Of a stretch of DNA of 64,000 bases, positions 44,863 to 56,439 are shown in pieces (positions within the stretch are counted from its first letter, which is position 1; each line of letters begins with the position of its first letter). The notes beneath the pieces were generated by a model that searched no databases, was not told the DNA's origin, and worked only from the letters and a program-made list of their open reading frames with translations. The stretch comes from Cavia porcellus (lineage: Eukaryota > Chordata > Mammalia > Rodentia > Caviidae). The stretch covers positions 4,820,785 to 4,884,784 of the forward strand of contig NW_026947502.1 in NCBI RefSeq assembly GCF_034190915.1. The letters run 5' to 3'. Both the position numbers and the translations under genes were made by a program.

Positions 44863-45068
44863 GGAAGAAATTAAAGTATTGTTATTTGCAGATGACATGA
44901 TACTCTACATAGAAGACTCCGAAAACTCCATTAAAAAAGCAGTAGATTTAATAAGCAAGTCAGTAGCATGCCTGGATACAAAGTCAAAAATCAATAGCCT
45001 TCTTGTACATGAATAACAAACTCACTGAGAGAGAAATCAGGAAAGCAATTCTTTTCATAATAGCATCC

Positions 45069-45156
45069 AGGGGCTGGGGATTTAGCTCAATGGCACAAGA
45101 GCCTACCTGGCAAGCATGAGGTTGTGAGTTCAATCCCCAACCTCCCCCCACCAAAG
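45069..45156 (+). mobile_element. ID-like SINE in L1 with 15-bp target-site duplication
   Basis: TTCATAATAGCATCC occurs immediately before (45054-45068) and after (45157-45171) the element. Confidence 0.95.
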
Positions 45157-46814
45157 TTCATAATAGCATCCCCCAAAAATGAAATACCTAGGAATCAATC
45201 TAATGAAAGATATAAAAGACTTATACATTGAAAACTACAGTACTCTGAAAAAGGAGATTAAAGAGGATATTAGAAAATGAAGAGAGATTGCGTGCGCTTG
45301 GTTAGGAAGAACCAATATAGTAAAAATGCTCATACTTCCAAAATTATTATACAGATTCAGTGCAATCACAATCAAAATTGCAATAGCATAGTTCACAGAA
45401 TTAAGAGAAAACAATCGTAAAATTCATCTGGAACCATAAGAGACCTAGAATAGCAAAGGCAATACTGGGCAACAAAGGCAAAGCAGAGGGCATCATAATT
45501 CCTGACTTGAAATTACACTATAAAGCTACTGTGATAAAAACAGTGTGGTACTGGCAAAAAACAAACAAAAAACAGATCTGAAAAAGATCAGTGGAACAGA
45601 TTAGAAACAACTCCAGATACACGAAGTCACCTTATCTTTGACAAAGGTGCCAAACACAACAACTGGAAGAAAGATAGCTTTAATAAATGGTGCTGGAAAA
45701 ACTGGCCCTGCACATGCCATACATTAAAACTCTTGAAGATACTGGTGTAGGCAAAGTCTATGAACAAAACCCTGATTGCACAGGAACTATCACAAAGAAT
45801 CAACTACTGGGATCTCATAGAAAAGCTTTTCACAGCAAGAAAAATCAACAGAGTGAAGAGAATGCACAATGTGAGAGAAAACACTTGTCAGCTGTTTCTC
45901 AGACAAAAGATTGCTATCAAGAACATAAAAAAATGAACACATAATGAACTCAAAACAATCAGTCCTCTCAGATTTAAAAACCCAGTCCAAAAATGGGCAT
46001 CTGAGATGAATGTACACTTCTCCGATGAAGAAACACAAACAGCAAATAAATATATGAAAAAATAGTCAACATTACAGTCACTTGAGAGATACAAATTAAA
46101 TCAACACTGAGATTCTTCGTCACCCCAGAAAAAATGGCTATTATCAAGAAATCAAGCAGTAACAAATGCGGGAGGGGCTCTGAGGAAAAAGAAACCCTTC
46201 TCCACTGTGGATGGGGAGTGTAGACTGGTGCAACTACTCTGGAAATCAGTGTGGAGGGTGGAGGTCCTATTTGATCCAGCTATTCCCCTTCTTGGTATCT
46301 TCCAGAAGAATTAAAAAGTGATATATGTGCACCCATGTTTGAAACAACCTAAATGCCCATCGACTGAGGAATGGATAAAAGAGATGTGGTACTTTTATAC
46401 AATAGAGTATGACTCAACCATAAAGGGCAAATGAGAGTTTTATAGATAAATGGACACAACCTGAGTCCATACTTACTTATAAGTGAAATAAATCAGACAT
46501 GAGCATGTAATCATAGTACTCTCTCACTAGTATGAGCTGAAAGAAACACTGTATGTGAAATATATATAAAATACATACAAAGTACAGTTAAGATGGCTAT
46601 ACTTCTGATTTCTCTGAGTTCATGGAGAGAAAGGTTTGTGCTGCTACTGTACAAATAATTGAATGTAGGTGTGTTGTGCTCTGGGTGACTGATTTGAGGG
46701 TGGCAACGTGCAATGTATGTACCACTGTTGCCCCCTTGATTGTTGTGTTTTAAAATTTTGTTTTATTTTTTCTCTTTAAAATAAAATGGATTTGAAAAAC
46801 TTGAAACATTTCAA

Positions 46815-46890
46815 AAGGTGTAGCTCAGTGGTAGAACAACGTACTTAGTATATACAAGGTCTTGCCTGGGTTTAATCCCTAGAACCAGCA
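46815..46890 (+). mobile_element. Old ID-like SINE
   Basis: GGTGTAGCTCAGTGGTAGAA and GGGTTTAATCCCTAGAACC; it follows the L1 tail. Confidence 0.7.
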
Positions 46891-47096
46891 AATGAAGAAT
46901 GAATGAATACAATACTTTACCAAACATTAATCTATAAAAAAGTAGCTGCCATTTTGCCATTTTTAGAAAGTAGACCTTTAGACATTCTACTTCCACATCA
47001 CATATAAGTAAGCCTGTTACAAACAATGCTGTGCGTATGCAGCACTCCAATTTTAACTCAGGGCCTTCCCATGAGCTACATTCAAAGCTACTTTTT

Positions 47097-47200
47097 AATG
47101 AGACAAAGGGTCTTGCCTAAGTAGCTCACTCTGGCTCAAACTTGCAATCCTCCTACCTTGGCTCCCAAATGCTGGGATTACTGGTATTTACCACCACACT
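47097..47200 (-). mobile_element. Old B1-type SINE
   Basis: ATGAGACAAAGGGTCTTGCC to TTACCACCACACTTGC. Confidence 0.7.
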
Positions 47201-47240
47201 TGCTGCAAATAATTACTTTATAGAATAAAATTTGACCTAC

Positions 47241-47284
47241 CTTCCTAAGCCGGGGGATGGTGCTTGAGAATTATTATAAGAATT
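47241..47284 (-). CDS. AFF4: AFF4 44-nt microexon
   Basis: A short exon between CTACAG and GGAAG|GTAGGT encodes NSYNNSQAPSPGLG plus two bases of the next Ser. Frame is kept on both sides. A near copy of its acceptor and first bases exists 2.1 kb upstream in the gene (49384-49419). Confidence 0.93.
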
Positions 47285-47289
47285 CTGTA

Positions 47290-48040
47290 GAAAAAAAAAT
47301 AAAATTCACTTAATCAACAAAGAACCAAAAAAATTACTACATATAACGTACTAAATATACCTAAAAGCACAGGGCTAGAGATGGTATTAAGCTCTATCAC
47401 TTGAATACACTAAAATGGGTACATGGGAATGTAAAACTGAAAGATGTCATTCAGAAGAGCTAGAGTGTCCTGGAAAACTCCACAAAGAAGCACAGGAAGT
47501 AAGTAACACAGAAAAAAGGAAGGGGAGATGGAATAGGGATGTTACACTATGTATAAAGAGGTGGAGAAAAGAACATACATGACTCATATGGTTTGCTTAA
47601 AGCAGAGATTTAAACAAGGGAGAAGACAGAGAAAAACCTTCGACTTTGTAGGACTGGGTAAGCAGTAGGGACCTAACCCTAAGGACAACAATGAACTCCT
47701 GAGGGGCTGTGAGGGGCTCCAAGTTAGAGCCAGAGAAGACCTTTAGGAGGACTTAGGTGGTGCTGGCCTGAAAAAATTATATGCAAAAATGTTTTAGAAA
47801 ACTAAACCATCTAAAGCAGCATGGTGCTAAAGATCACAGATCATTTCAAAGATAAACAAGGCTGCCACACAAACAGTGGAAGTTCTACAATCAGATATAT
47901 ATACACTGAAAACCTTTCCCAAGAAACCATGAACATATTTGAGAGTTCTGTAGTAGTAGCTCGGCCCCTCTTGTGTTTTATGAGACCACTTCTAGGGTAA
48001 CAATTTTATCTCCTGGGAAACGGATCCTCCTCTGTTGCAT
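47290..48040 (-). other. AFF4: AFF4 intron without recognised repeats
   Basis: Nothing that I can name between the 44-nt exon and the 48047-48140 exon. Confidence 0.5.
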
Positions 48041-48046
48041 ACTTAC

Positions 48047-48140
48047 CTTCAGGTGCTCTGTCAGTGTCTTTGAGTACTTGAGAGCATTTTCCTTCTTCAG
48101 TTTGAACAGCCTCAGGTACAGCAGAGACTGGCATCTCAGG
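48047..48140 (-). CDS. AFF4: AFF4 exon: homology-domain helix
   Basis: This exon lies between TTGGCTAG and CTGAAG|GTAAGT. It completes a split Cys codon and encodes [20 protein letters not shown] and [11 protein letters not shown], one of the most conserved helices of the C-terminal homology domain. Human has Glu for Gln in RCES. Confidence 0.95.
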
Positions 48141-49280
48141 CTAGCCAATAGAAAAGGCAGCATATTTACCAGGACAGCAGACTCTGGCCACAACTGCACA
48201 GACAACCTTTGCAACATGCAAGAGTAGAGGACTGACTCTTCCAAGAGCGTAAGACTGAACATCAAAGCAGACCTCGGCACAGCGGTTATCAACAGTAACC
48301 CTTAGTCATAACCAAGAGGCATGTTCTCATGGCGGAATCCACCAGGGAGAAAAGAACATGATTGAAAACCAAAGATTAGCCTCCCATTAGTCTCTGACAT
48401 TCGCAAATCAAAACCTTACCCATAGAATACCAATATATCATAGTAACACAGGCATTAAAAAAATTGCTAAGGGATAGTCTCTGCGCAAAATTATAAAAAT
48501 TATAATCAATCTAAAAATTCAGAAACAGAACTATGAACATTAGAATTCTGGTGGAACATACATAACCACAGTTTATACAAAGTTCCTGCATGACTATTTC
48601 TACCTGCCTATCCAGTCATGTTGACTTCATACCTAGTTCCTTTTAGTTCCTTAAAAATTTCCTATTCCTTCCCAAAGTATAGTCCTGTAAGATGTTTTTC
48701 TATCTACAGATAGGTCTTCTCTTCTTTGCTAACACAGACTTCTCCTTCAAAGGACTCACCTCATACACTTTTGTGTTATTTATTGATTTCTGTCTCCTCA
48801 AACCTAGCTGTAAACTCCATGACGAAGAGAACCATGTCAGACAACTCATAGATACATAACCCAGGGTGCAATACAATGAGTGCACTAGGCAAACTAAAGT
48901 AAGTAAAGTAGTAACAGCTCCCTGGCTAGGAATGAGACAAACAGGTCACAGTGGTTTTCTCTTAAACACAAGGGACATACATGAGTAGAGAGTGGGACCA
49001 GAGAGAGGTTCCCAAAAGAAGAGCTCCCACAAGTGATCGCTTGAAGTCAGTAAAGAGTTTCAACATTAGTCTCACCATATCAAGGCTTCCTTTAAACAGA
49101 AATGGATCAGAGAGACAGACTGACAACTGTAATCTTAAGTTATTTCCAGCTGAATTCTTTATGAGTTTTGTGATACAGTTAAGAAAGGCTGATCCATGGG
49201 TCTCACACCAAAGAACATACACAGCACAATGTACCAAGGAACCACCTGTTACTGAGCAGAAATTATAACACACACACTCA

Positions 49281-49419
<139 letters not shown>

Positions 49420-49698
49420 TAATAAGCAAAACCCCAATAAAACTCCACTACACATACAGCACTAAGTGTCTCTGAAAGCATCAGGACAAAGCTCATCTTT
49501 AAGAAACTTCCCTTGATCTTATGACTTTATTCTCAAATATTATAATCAAACCTAAATAAAACACCCACTAACACATCCAGTTGTCCTTTTTCAAGGAAAA
49601 TAAAAGATTAAACATCCACATCAGTTTATGTGTATCAACCCCTTAGAAGAGGGATCAGAGAAACATTACTGGCGATGCTGTTGCAGATGTTACACTTA

Positions 49699-49836
<138 letters not shown>

Positions 49837-49932
49837 CTAAAGAAAGGAGAATAAAAGTAATGAGTAGCGATCCACTCTAAGTACAAATAACAAATGGAGA
49901 TTTAAGCTAATTTGATTAAAATGTAAGTACAA

Positions 49933-50242
<310 letters not shown>

Positions 50243-50321
50243 TCATTTCAGTTTCTAGTAACATTGCTTTCATGTGCTTAAGTAAAGAAAACAAGCTATC
50301 AGTAAGTATTCATTTCAGGTT

Positions 50322-50399
50322 TTTTTTGGTACCGGGGATCAAACTCACAATCTTGCCCTTGCTAGACAGGTGCTTACACCTCTGAGCTAAATCCCAGCT
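50322..50399 (-). mobile_element. ID-like SINE
   Basis: GGTACCGGGGATCAAACTCA to CCTCTGAGCTAAATCCC. Confidence 0.85.
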
Positions 50400-50525
50400 C
50401 TTAGCGTTTTTTTTTTTAATAAATGTTTTTATCAGGTTAATAGCATAAACTCACGGCAAATGTTTTATTCAAGAAAACAGAAATCAAGCTTCCTACAATG
50501 CATGAATGCACATATGTATTTATTT

Positions 50526-50604
50526 ATTTTTGGTACCAGTGATTGAACTCATGACCTTGTGCTTGTCAGGCAGGTGCCTATGCTGCTGAGGTAAACCCCA
50601 GGCC
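50526..50604 (-). mobile_element. ID-like SINE
   Basis: TTTGGTACCAGTGATTGAAC to GCTGCTGAGGTAAACCCC. Confidence 0.83.
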
Positions 50605-50677
50605 TATATTTGTTTTATTAAGTGTATATTAAATATTACAATATGTAATTCATGTTCTTATTTATTTATTTTAAATT

Positions 50678-50777
50678 TTGAGGCAGGGTCTCACTGAGCC
50701 AGACTGGGCTTAAACTTATCCTCTTGTCTCAACCTCCTGAGTAGCTGGGATTACAGATGTGTACCATTACCACTGGC
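50678..50777 (-). mobile_element. Partial B1-type SINE
   Basis: TTTTGAGGCAGGGTCTCACT and GTAGCTGGGATTACAGATGT. Confidence 0.72.
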
Positions 50778-50841
50778 TCAAGCTCTCTAATATTAACTAC
50801 TAACTTTACTGAGTTGTTTTAAAGATTAAAAGTAAATAAAG

Positions 50842-50985
50842 TTAGGCTTGGTGGCATATACTTATAATCCCAGTACTTGGAAGGCTGAGGTGAAAGGATT
50901 AGGAATTTGAGGCCAACCTGGGCTACACAGCAGGTTCAAAATTGGCCTGGACTGCAGTGAGACCCTGTCTAGAAAAAAGGAAAGA
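50842..50985 (+). mobile_element. Diverged B1-type SINE
   Basis: GGCTTGGTGGCATATACTTA to GAGACCCTGTCTAG; both duplicated units. Confidence 0.8.
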
Positions 50986-51340
50986 GTAAGTAAAACATAG
51001 GAGAAATAATCTTTTAACAAAAATTAGGGAACAACAACACTGCTCTTCCTTGGCCAAGAAAACACCTATTTTATTTTATTTTTTTTGAAAGCACCTATTT
51101 TAAACAGTGACACAGTATACCAGCAACAGTGGCCACCTACTGGAAGGCACATCCTCTCTGGCCTCCACAAGGGTTAGGCAACAGAGGTGGACAAGGATCA
51201 GAGGGTGCTTTCAAGTTAAACTCTCCTGTGAATCACACTCAAATATTAAACCTCTGGTCACTGACAAATTAAAAATGTTTCTTTTACCAGTGACTGACAC
51301 CATTTCTTAAATGCATTTTGAAAGATTGTATTTATCTCAC

Positions 51341-51435
51341 CTGTCATCAAAGGCAAGCTTTGTTCTCCGAGGCTTAGAAGCATCAGGAATCGGTGTTGAT
51401 AGAGGACAATTAGAGGAGATATTTGCAGCCTTTTC
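51341..51435 (-). CDS. AFF4: AFF4 exon: linker ending TKLAFDDR
   Basis: This exon encodes [31 protein letters not shown] and two bases of Arg. The acceptor (GGTTAG) is preceded by a T-run and a TA/CA microsatellite on the gene strand. The first half is a fast-evolving linker that differs from human; TKL.FDDR is conserved. Confidence 0.92.
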
Positions 51436-51439
51436 CTAA

Positions 51440-51447
51440 CCAAAAAA

Positions 51448-51481
<34 letters not shown>

Positions 51482-51492
51482 TATACACACAC
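51440..51492. repeat. (A)n(TA)n(CA)n tract at an AFF4 splice acceptor
   Basis: On the AFF4 strand this reads (TG)n(TA)n then a T-run that serves as the polypyrimidine tract of the 51341-51435 exon. Its length may vary between individuals. Confidence 0.85.
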
Positions 51493-51690
51493 AGTATCAT
51501 GAAAACTGAGGAGATTAAAAAAAAAAAAAAAAAATCAAGCTAACAGCATTTCCCCAGCTACTGCTAAAATGAAAATAAACTTCCACTATCTTTGGTACTA
51601 ACCTCTTATAAAACTTCTAACTTTATAATGTAAAATGGGTCCATTTTATTATGTAACCAAAATATTCTCATATTTATTAAGAATGTACAA

Positions 51691-51790
51691 ACTGGGACTG
51701 GGGATTTAGCTCAGCAGCATAAGCGCCTGCCTTGAAAGCAGGCAGTCGTGAGTTCGATCCCTGGTACCGATAAAAATGAAAAAGACAAAA
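51691..51790 (+). mobile_element. ID-like SINE, young-looking
   Basis: Close to consensus, ending GATCCCTGGTACCGATAAAA; flanked by AAGAATGTACAAACTGGG (about 51680 and 51790), an 18-bp duplication. Confidence 0.95.
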
Positions 51791-51801
51791 GAATGTACAA
51801 A

Positions 51802-51958
51802 CTGGGTGTAGGGGCACACACCTGTAATCCCAGCACTTGGGAGGCTGAGGCATGAGGATTGCTGCAAGTTTGAGACCAGCCTGGGCTACAAAATGAGCTC
51901 AAGGCCAGCCAGAACTGCTTAGCAAGACCCTATCTCAAAAAGACCCTCCCCACAAAAA
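51802..51958 (+). mobile_element. B1-type SINE
   Basis: GGGTGTAGGGGCACACACCT to CTATCTCAAAAAGACC; it abuts the duplicated target of the previous SINE. Confidence 0.88.
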
Positions 51959-52059
51959 AATCTATTACATAGTAGGCACTGAGACAGGCACATGCTGAAA
52001 AATTAGAGATACAGACCTCATATCAAAATGACAAAATTTACAGATCAGTGAAAACTGCT

Positions 52060-52345
52060 ATAATGTTTATTAGGTGCTTATTACTTAACAGGAACTAAAT
52101 TAAGCACTTAGCATAGTTATTAATCCTTCAGCAATTCTATGAAATAGGTATTATATGAACTTTTTCAATCAAAGAGGCTAAGTAGGGGCTGGGGATTTAG
52201 CTCAGCGGCATAAGCACCTGCCTTGCAAGCATGCAGTCATGAGTTCGATACCTGGTACCAATTTAAAAAAAAAAAAAAAAAAAAGAAGCTAAGTAAATTG
52301 CCTAAGTTCATATATCTTTAGATGTATAATCTGATCTGATTCTTT
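52060..52345 (+). repeat. MIR element split by an ID-like SINE
   Basis: TTTATTAGGTGCTTATTACT, GCACTTAGCATAGTTATTAA, CAATTCTATGAAATAGGTAT and, after the SINE, TAAATTGCCTAAGTTCATAT follow MIR order. Confidence 0.65.
52186..52283 (+). mobile_element. ID-like SINE inside MIR
   Basis: GGGGATTTAGCTCAGCGGCA to TTCGATACCTGGTACC plus A-run; flanked by GAGGCTAAGTA and GAAGCTAAGTA. Confidence 0.93.
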
Positions 52346-52449
52346 TTTTTTTCTTTTGTCTTTTTCCTTTTTATTGGTACCGGAGATCGAACTCATGACT
52401 GCCTGCTTGCAAGGCAGGTGCTTATGCCACTGAGCTAAACCTCCAGGCC
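52345..52449 (-). mobile_element. ID-like SINE, inverted relative to neighbour
   Basis: TATTGGTACCGGAGATCGAA to GCCACTGAGCTAAACC; flanked by GATCTGATCTGATTC copies (about 52331 and 52450). Confidence 0.93.
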
Positions 52450-53194
52450 CGATCTGATCTGATTCTTACAGCCCTCTCCTCTTAAGTTTTATTCTGATTT
52501 CTATCAACAATTTCTTTATACGAGGACTCAGTCTTTCTCTTTGCAAATGCATTCTATACAGCCCTATCTTTAGCAAGATAAAGAGTATGTTCCTACAGTA
52601 CAACACTGGAAACTAGCAGAATTTATCCCATCAATGCATGTATGTTTCAACAGTAGAAAAACTTGATAATGTGTCATTCACATTTGTGCTTAAAACCACT
52701 TAAAATGAACCAGGTAGTAATTTTTTTTATTTTGTCTTGCAAGAGCTTTTCAGTTCCATCTATGGTATTATGACTTATTTCAAGGAATGAAAATAAAAGT
52801 ACTATTATTTGAGAAATGCTAGATTCTTTAGGGTACAGTTTATGTTTGTAAAGTGGTTTCCTGAAAATGACGCTGCAGTATAACATTACTATCTCTTCTA
52901 CGTTTTATACATTGTTATTGTTTAGATCTAAAACGTCTCCCAAATGTTCACGTTTTCATTTGGCAGGTGATGGGACTGTGGGGCTCTACATTGGTAAGTC
53001 CAGTCATGAGTCCAGCACATCTGGGTCCCTGGGACATGATAACCATTCTCCAAACTATTGTAGAAAAGTATCTGTCTAAAGAAAAAAACCTGTACATCTT
53101 AGTTTGAGAAGTTATTCATAATGTGAATGACCTTAATCTTAAAAAAATTTAACCATATTTAATAAGGATGACAGTTTTTTACTTTAAAATTTTT

Positions 53195-53362
53195 TTTGGT
53201 TCTGTTTTATTTTTGTGGTCTTTTTGAGACAAGGTTTCACTGTGCAGTGCAAGCTGGCCTTGAACTCAATTGTGTAGCCCAGGCTGGTCTCAAACTGGCA
53301 GTTGATACTCCTGTCTCTGCCTCTCAAATGCTGGGATTATAGGTGTGCACCACCATGTGCAG
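53195..53362 (-). mobile_element. B1-type SINE
   Basis: TCTTTTTGAGACAAGGTTTC to GCACCACCATGTGCAG; both duplicated units. Confidence 0.85.
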
Positions 53363-53631
53363 ATCAAGGATGAGTTTTTTTTTTGTGAGTCCGAGTTTTC
53401 AAATCTCAAACTTTACTTACTTAAATCACAAATAATAATCCAGTGACTTATACTCTTAAAAAATGTACAGATTTTAATTTTGTCTAACATATTGTTTACA
53501 CCTAATGAGACCAATTTAGAAAGCAATGCAAAGAACCTGGTTAAAAAACAGAGAGACAGTCTATTGAAAAATAGTCTTGAAAAAAACTTTTCAATCCAAA
53601 TCTTCATCCATAGACATAAAGAATAACCTCC

Positions 53632-53740
53632 AGGGCTGGAGATTTAGCTCAGCTGTGTAAGTACCTGCCTGGGAAGCGCTAGGTTGTGAGTTAGATCCTT
53701 GGTACCAATAAAAAAGAAAAAGAAGAAGAAAAGAAAAGAA
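53632..53740 (+). mobile_element. ID-like SINE with GAA-rich tail
   Basis: GGGCTGGAGATTTAGCTCAG to TTAGATCCTTGGTACC; tail of AAAAGAAGAAGAAA. Confidence 0.85.
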
Positions 53741-53812
53741 TATCCTCCTCTATGTTATATGCATGTTAGGAATACCAACAATTAGGAATAATTTCAGAGT
53801 CTCTTTGTTTTT

Positions 53813-54360
53813 TCAGTCTAACATACGTGCATTCACCAGTGAAGTTGTCCTGGCTAAAACTCCTGGCACCAGCTTCTACCTAGACATCAACCGTCATCCC
53901 GTCGACTCCCCTAGACCCCAGTACAGCGCCCTCAGCCAGCAGGAAGTAGTTACAGAGACAAATCTTCGCCCCTTTTCCTAATAATCATAAGACGGGATAT
54001 GAAAGGGTTGCTGGCCCAGGCCAGATACTGTAGCCGGTAAAGCCAGGGAGCTCCTATCTTCCCCCACCCTTAGGAATTACCTCTGGTGCCAAACTAAGAT
54101 CAATGGGCTACCTGTGCATCCCTAATGCCCCCCTTAGGTTCCACCCCAGGCCGAGGCTACTTATGTGCCTCACTCCACATGTTCCACGGAGAGATCGCCC
54201 GCCCCAGGGTGGAGATGCCACGCCCCAGGGGGTCGGGGTGTCTCTCCCCGCATTCCCAATATAAAGGTTACTTATATTTTATACTTCTTATCTTTTCAGC
54301 CGCCGCAGGTGCTCCTCTTCTTCCTCCCCTCCACAGTTCTATCATTAACTGTTTTTAAAA
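53813..54360 (+). mobile_element. Probable endogenous retrovirus remnant: end of an internal gene plus LTR
   Basis: A GC-rich island inside an AT-rich intron. An open frame ends at about 53981. A short purine-rich stretch follows, then a segment that begins TGAAAGGG near 54000 and holds a TATA-like AATATAAAGG near 54258, like a U3 region. The upstream frame is only a fragment and could be an env C-terminal tail, but I cannot align it to a known family. Nothing else retroviral is present, so this is a broken, non-functional relic. Confidence 0.4.
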
Positions 54361-54519
54361 TGTCATAACCAATTTTTCCAAGTCTCTAACTGAATTAATA
54401 GGCATGGGGACGGCTTAGTTATTGCTTTCACGATCTTAGATCACTGTATAAATTTATCTTCAATATTCTGACAGTATGAATATAATGTGCAAGCCTAGGA
54501 GATTTTAACAAAAATTTCA

Positions 54520-54888
<369 letters not shown>

Positions 54889-55386
54889 TTACCTGCTTTC
54901 AAGAAAAACTTGCTTCCCCCCGACTTGATTACTAGGATAAATATTTTACTGTGAGGTGAATGAAACTGTGAATGTTATGAGAGCTGGTGGACATTTTATC
55001 TTTCTCCGCTTCCCTCTTCTCTCTTGTCTTTTCTCTCCACAGTGTATACCATTTCAAAACTGTAACTATGCACACTAACTAAAAGAACAGATGACTGATG
55101 AAAAAGATTAATGTTTACAAGTTAGCAACAAGTCTCCAGCAAGTTATACACAATCTTGCATCTACCCAGAAAAAAGTTTTAACTGTTAACCATATCCTAT
55201 TAAAGGAAGTACAAAGGAGAAAGTAAATCTTAAATGTTTTCACTCCTACTGGCTAAATGCGAAAGCTCCCGTAAAATTAAGCAAAGGCACACGGGTAGCA
55301 TCAGTGACAACAAGGTAGAAAAGTATTCAGTGCCCACTGATACACAGACATGAACACAGGCAGGCAACGTGTTTCAGGGAGACTTA

Positions 55387-55500
<114 letters not shown>

Positions 55501-55620
55501 TTACTGGATCTGATATTTTTCATCTAACTCCAGCTTTGATCACTAGAAATCCCCACTTTATGCCTAATACAACCTCAGAAATAAGATGAATGAGGAAAAC
55601 AGCTCACTTAAACAATGAAT

Positions 55621-55742
55621 AATAAGGTCTTGGTTTCTGAGACAGGGTCTCACTATGTAGTTCAGGCTTTGAATTTGCAGCAATCCTCCCACCTAAGCCT
55701 CCTAAATGCTGGGATTATAAGCATGCAACACCACCTGGTCAA
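55621..55742 (-). mobile_element. Diverged B1-type SINE
   Basis: TTTCTGAGACAGGGTCTCAC to CAACACCACCTGGTC. Confidence 0.75.
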
Positions 55743-56136
55743 AACAAGGTTTCAAGGTAGGAAAGTTCTCTATGTTAGATACATAGAATCTCCAAATACT
55801 GAAAGAAATTCTCTATAGTTTTATTTTTCCAAATTCATTTTATTTCAAGGATCAAAAGGAAAAAAAAAAAACTACACCAAAATTTCAAAACACATCGGGG
55901 GCAACAATGGTAGGTACATTGTGCATTGTCACTACCCAATCACTCACTCACAGCATAAGACACCTGCATTCAATTGCCCAAACAACACTAGCATGAATCT
56001 TTCTCTTTAGAGTGAACTCAGAGATTTCCTGTAGTTTTAGATGAGATTTTCTTTTACGTAATGATTTTGAAGAAGGTATTCCAAAAACTTGTAACTCATA
56101 TACCATGAAACTCAAACTTTAAAAGTACACAATCCT

Positions 56137-56270
56137 ATAGGCATGGTGGTAGATGCCTGTAATCCCAGCACTTGGGAGGCTGAGGCAGGAGGATAACTGT
56201 GAATTTGAGGCCAGCCTGGGATACAAAAACAAATTCAAGCCCAGCTTGCACTACATAACAAGACCCTGGG
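56137..56270 (+). mobile_element. B1-type SINE
   Basis: GGCATGGTGGTAGATGCCTG to CATAACAAGACCCTGG; tail lost. Confidence 0.83.
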
Positions 56271-56439
56271 GGGAGGAGCGGGTGGCACAATTGCATAGCA
56301 TGTGCTATCTTCACAGTTGTGGAGCCATCATAGCAATCAATTTTAGCACATTTTAAAAGAAATTAGCACATTTTCATCATTTCAAAAAGAACTGTATCTG
56401 TAGCATTCTTTCCTCCTCCCCAGACTCTACAGTTTACCT

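Larger units (their letters stand above)
43670..46812 (+). mobile_element. LINE-1, 5'-truncated, antisense in AFF4 intron
   Basis: A long L1 ORF2-derived copy from ATGGACAGATTCCTGGATAC to the 3' UTR and TAAAATAAAATGGATTTG. The reverse transcriptase core survives in part: a frame near 44.88 kb reads LLFADDMILYIEDSENSI, with the catalytic FADD. Nonsense and frame changes and four SINE insertions (43792, 44382, 44767, 45069) make it inactive. It is less diverged than the 17-21 kb copy. Confidence 0.85.
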
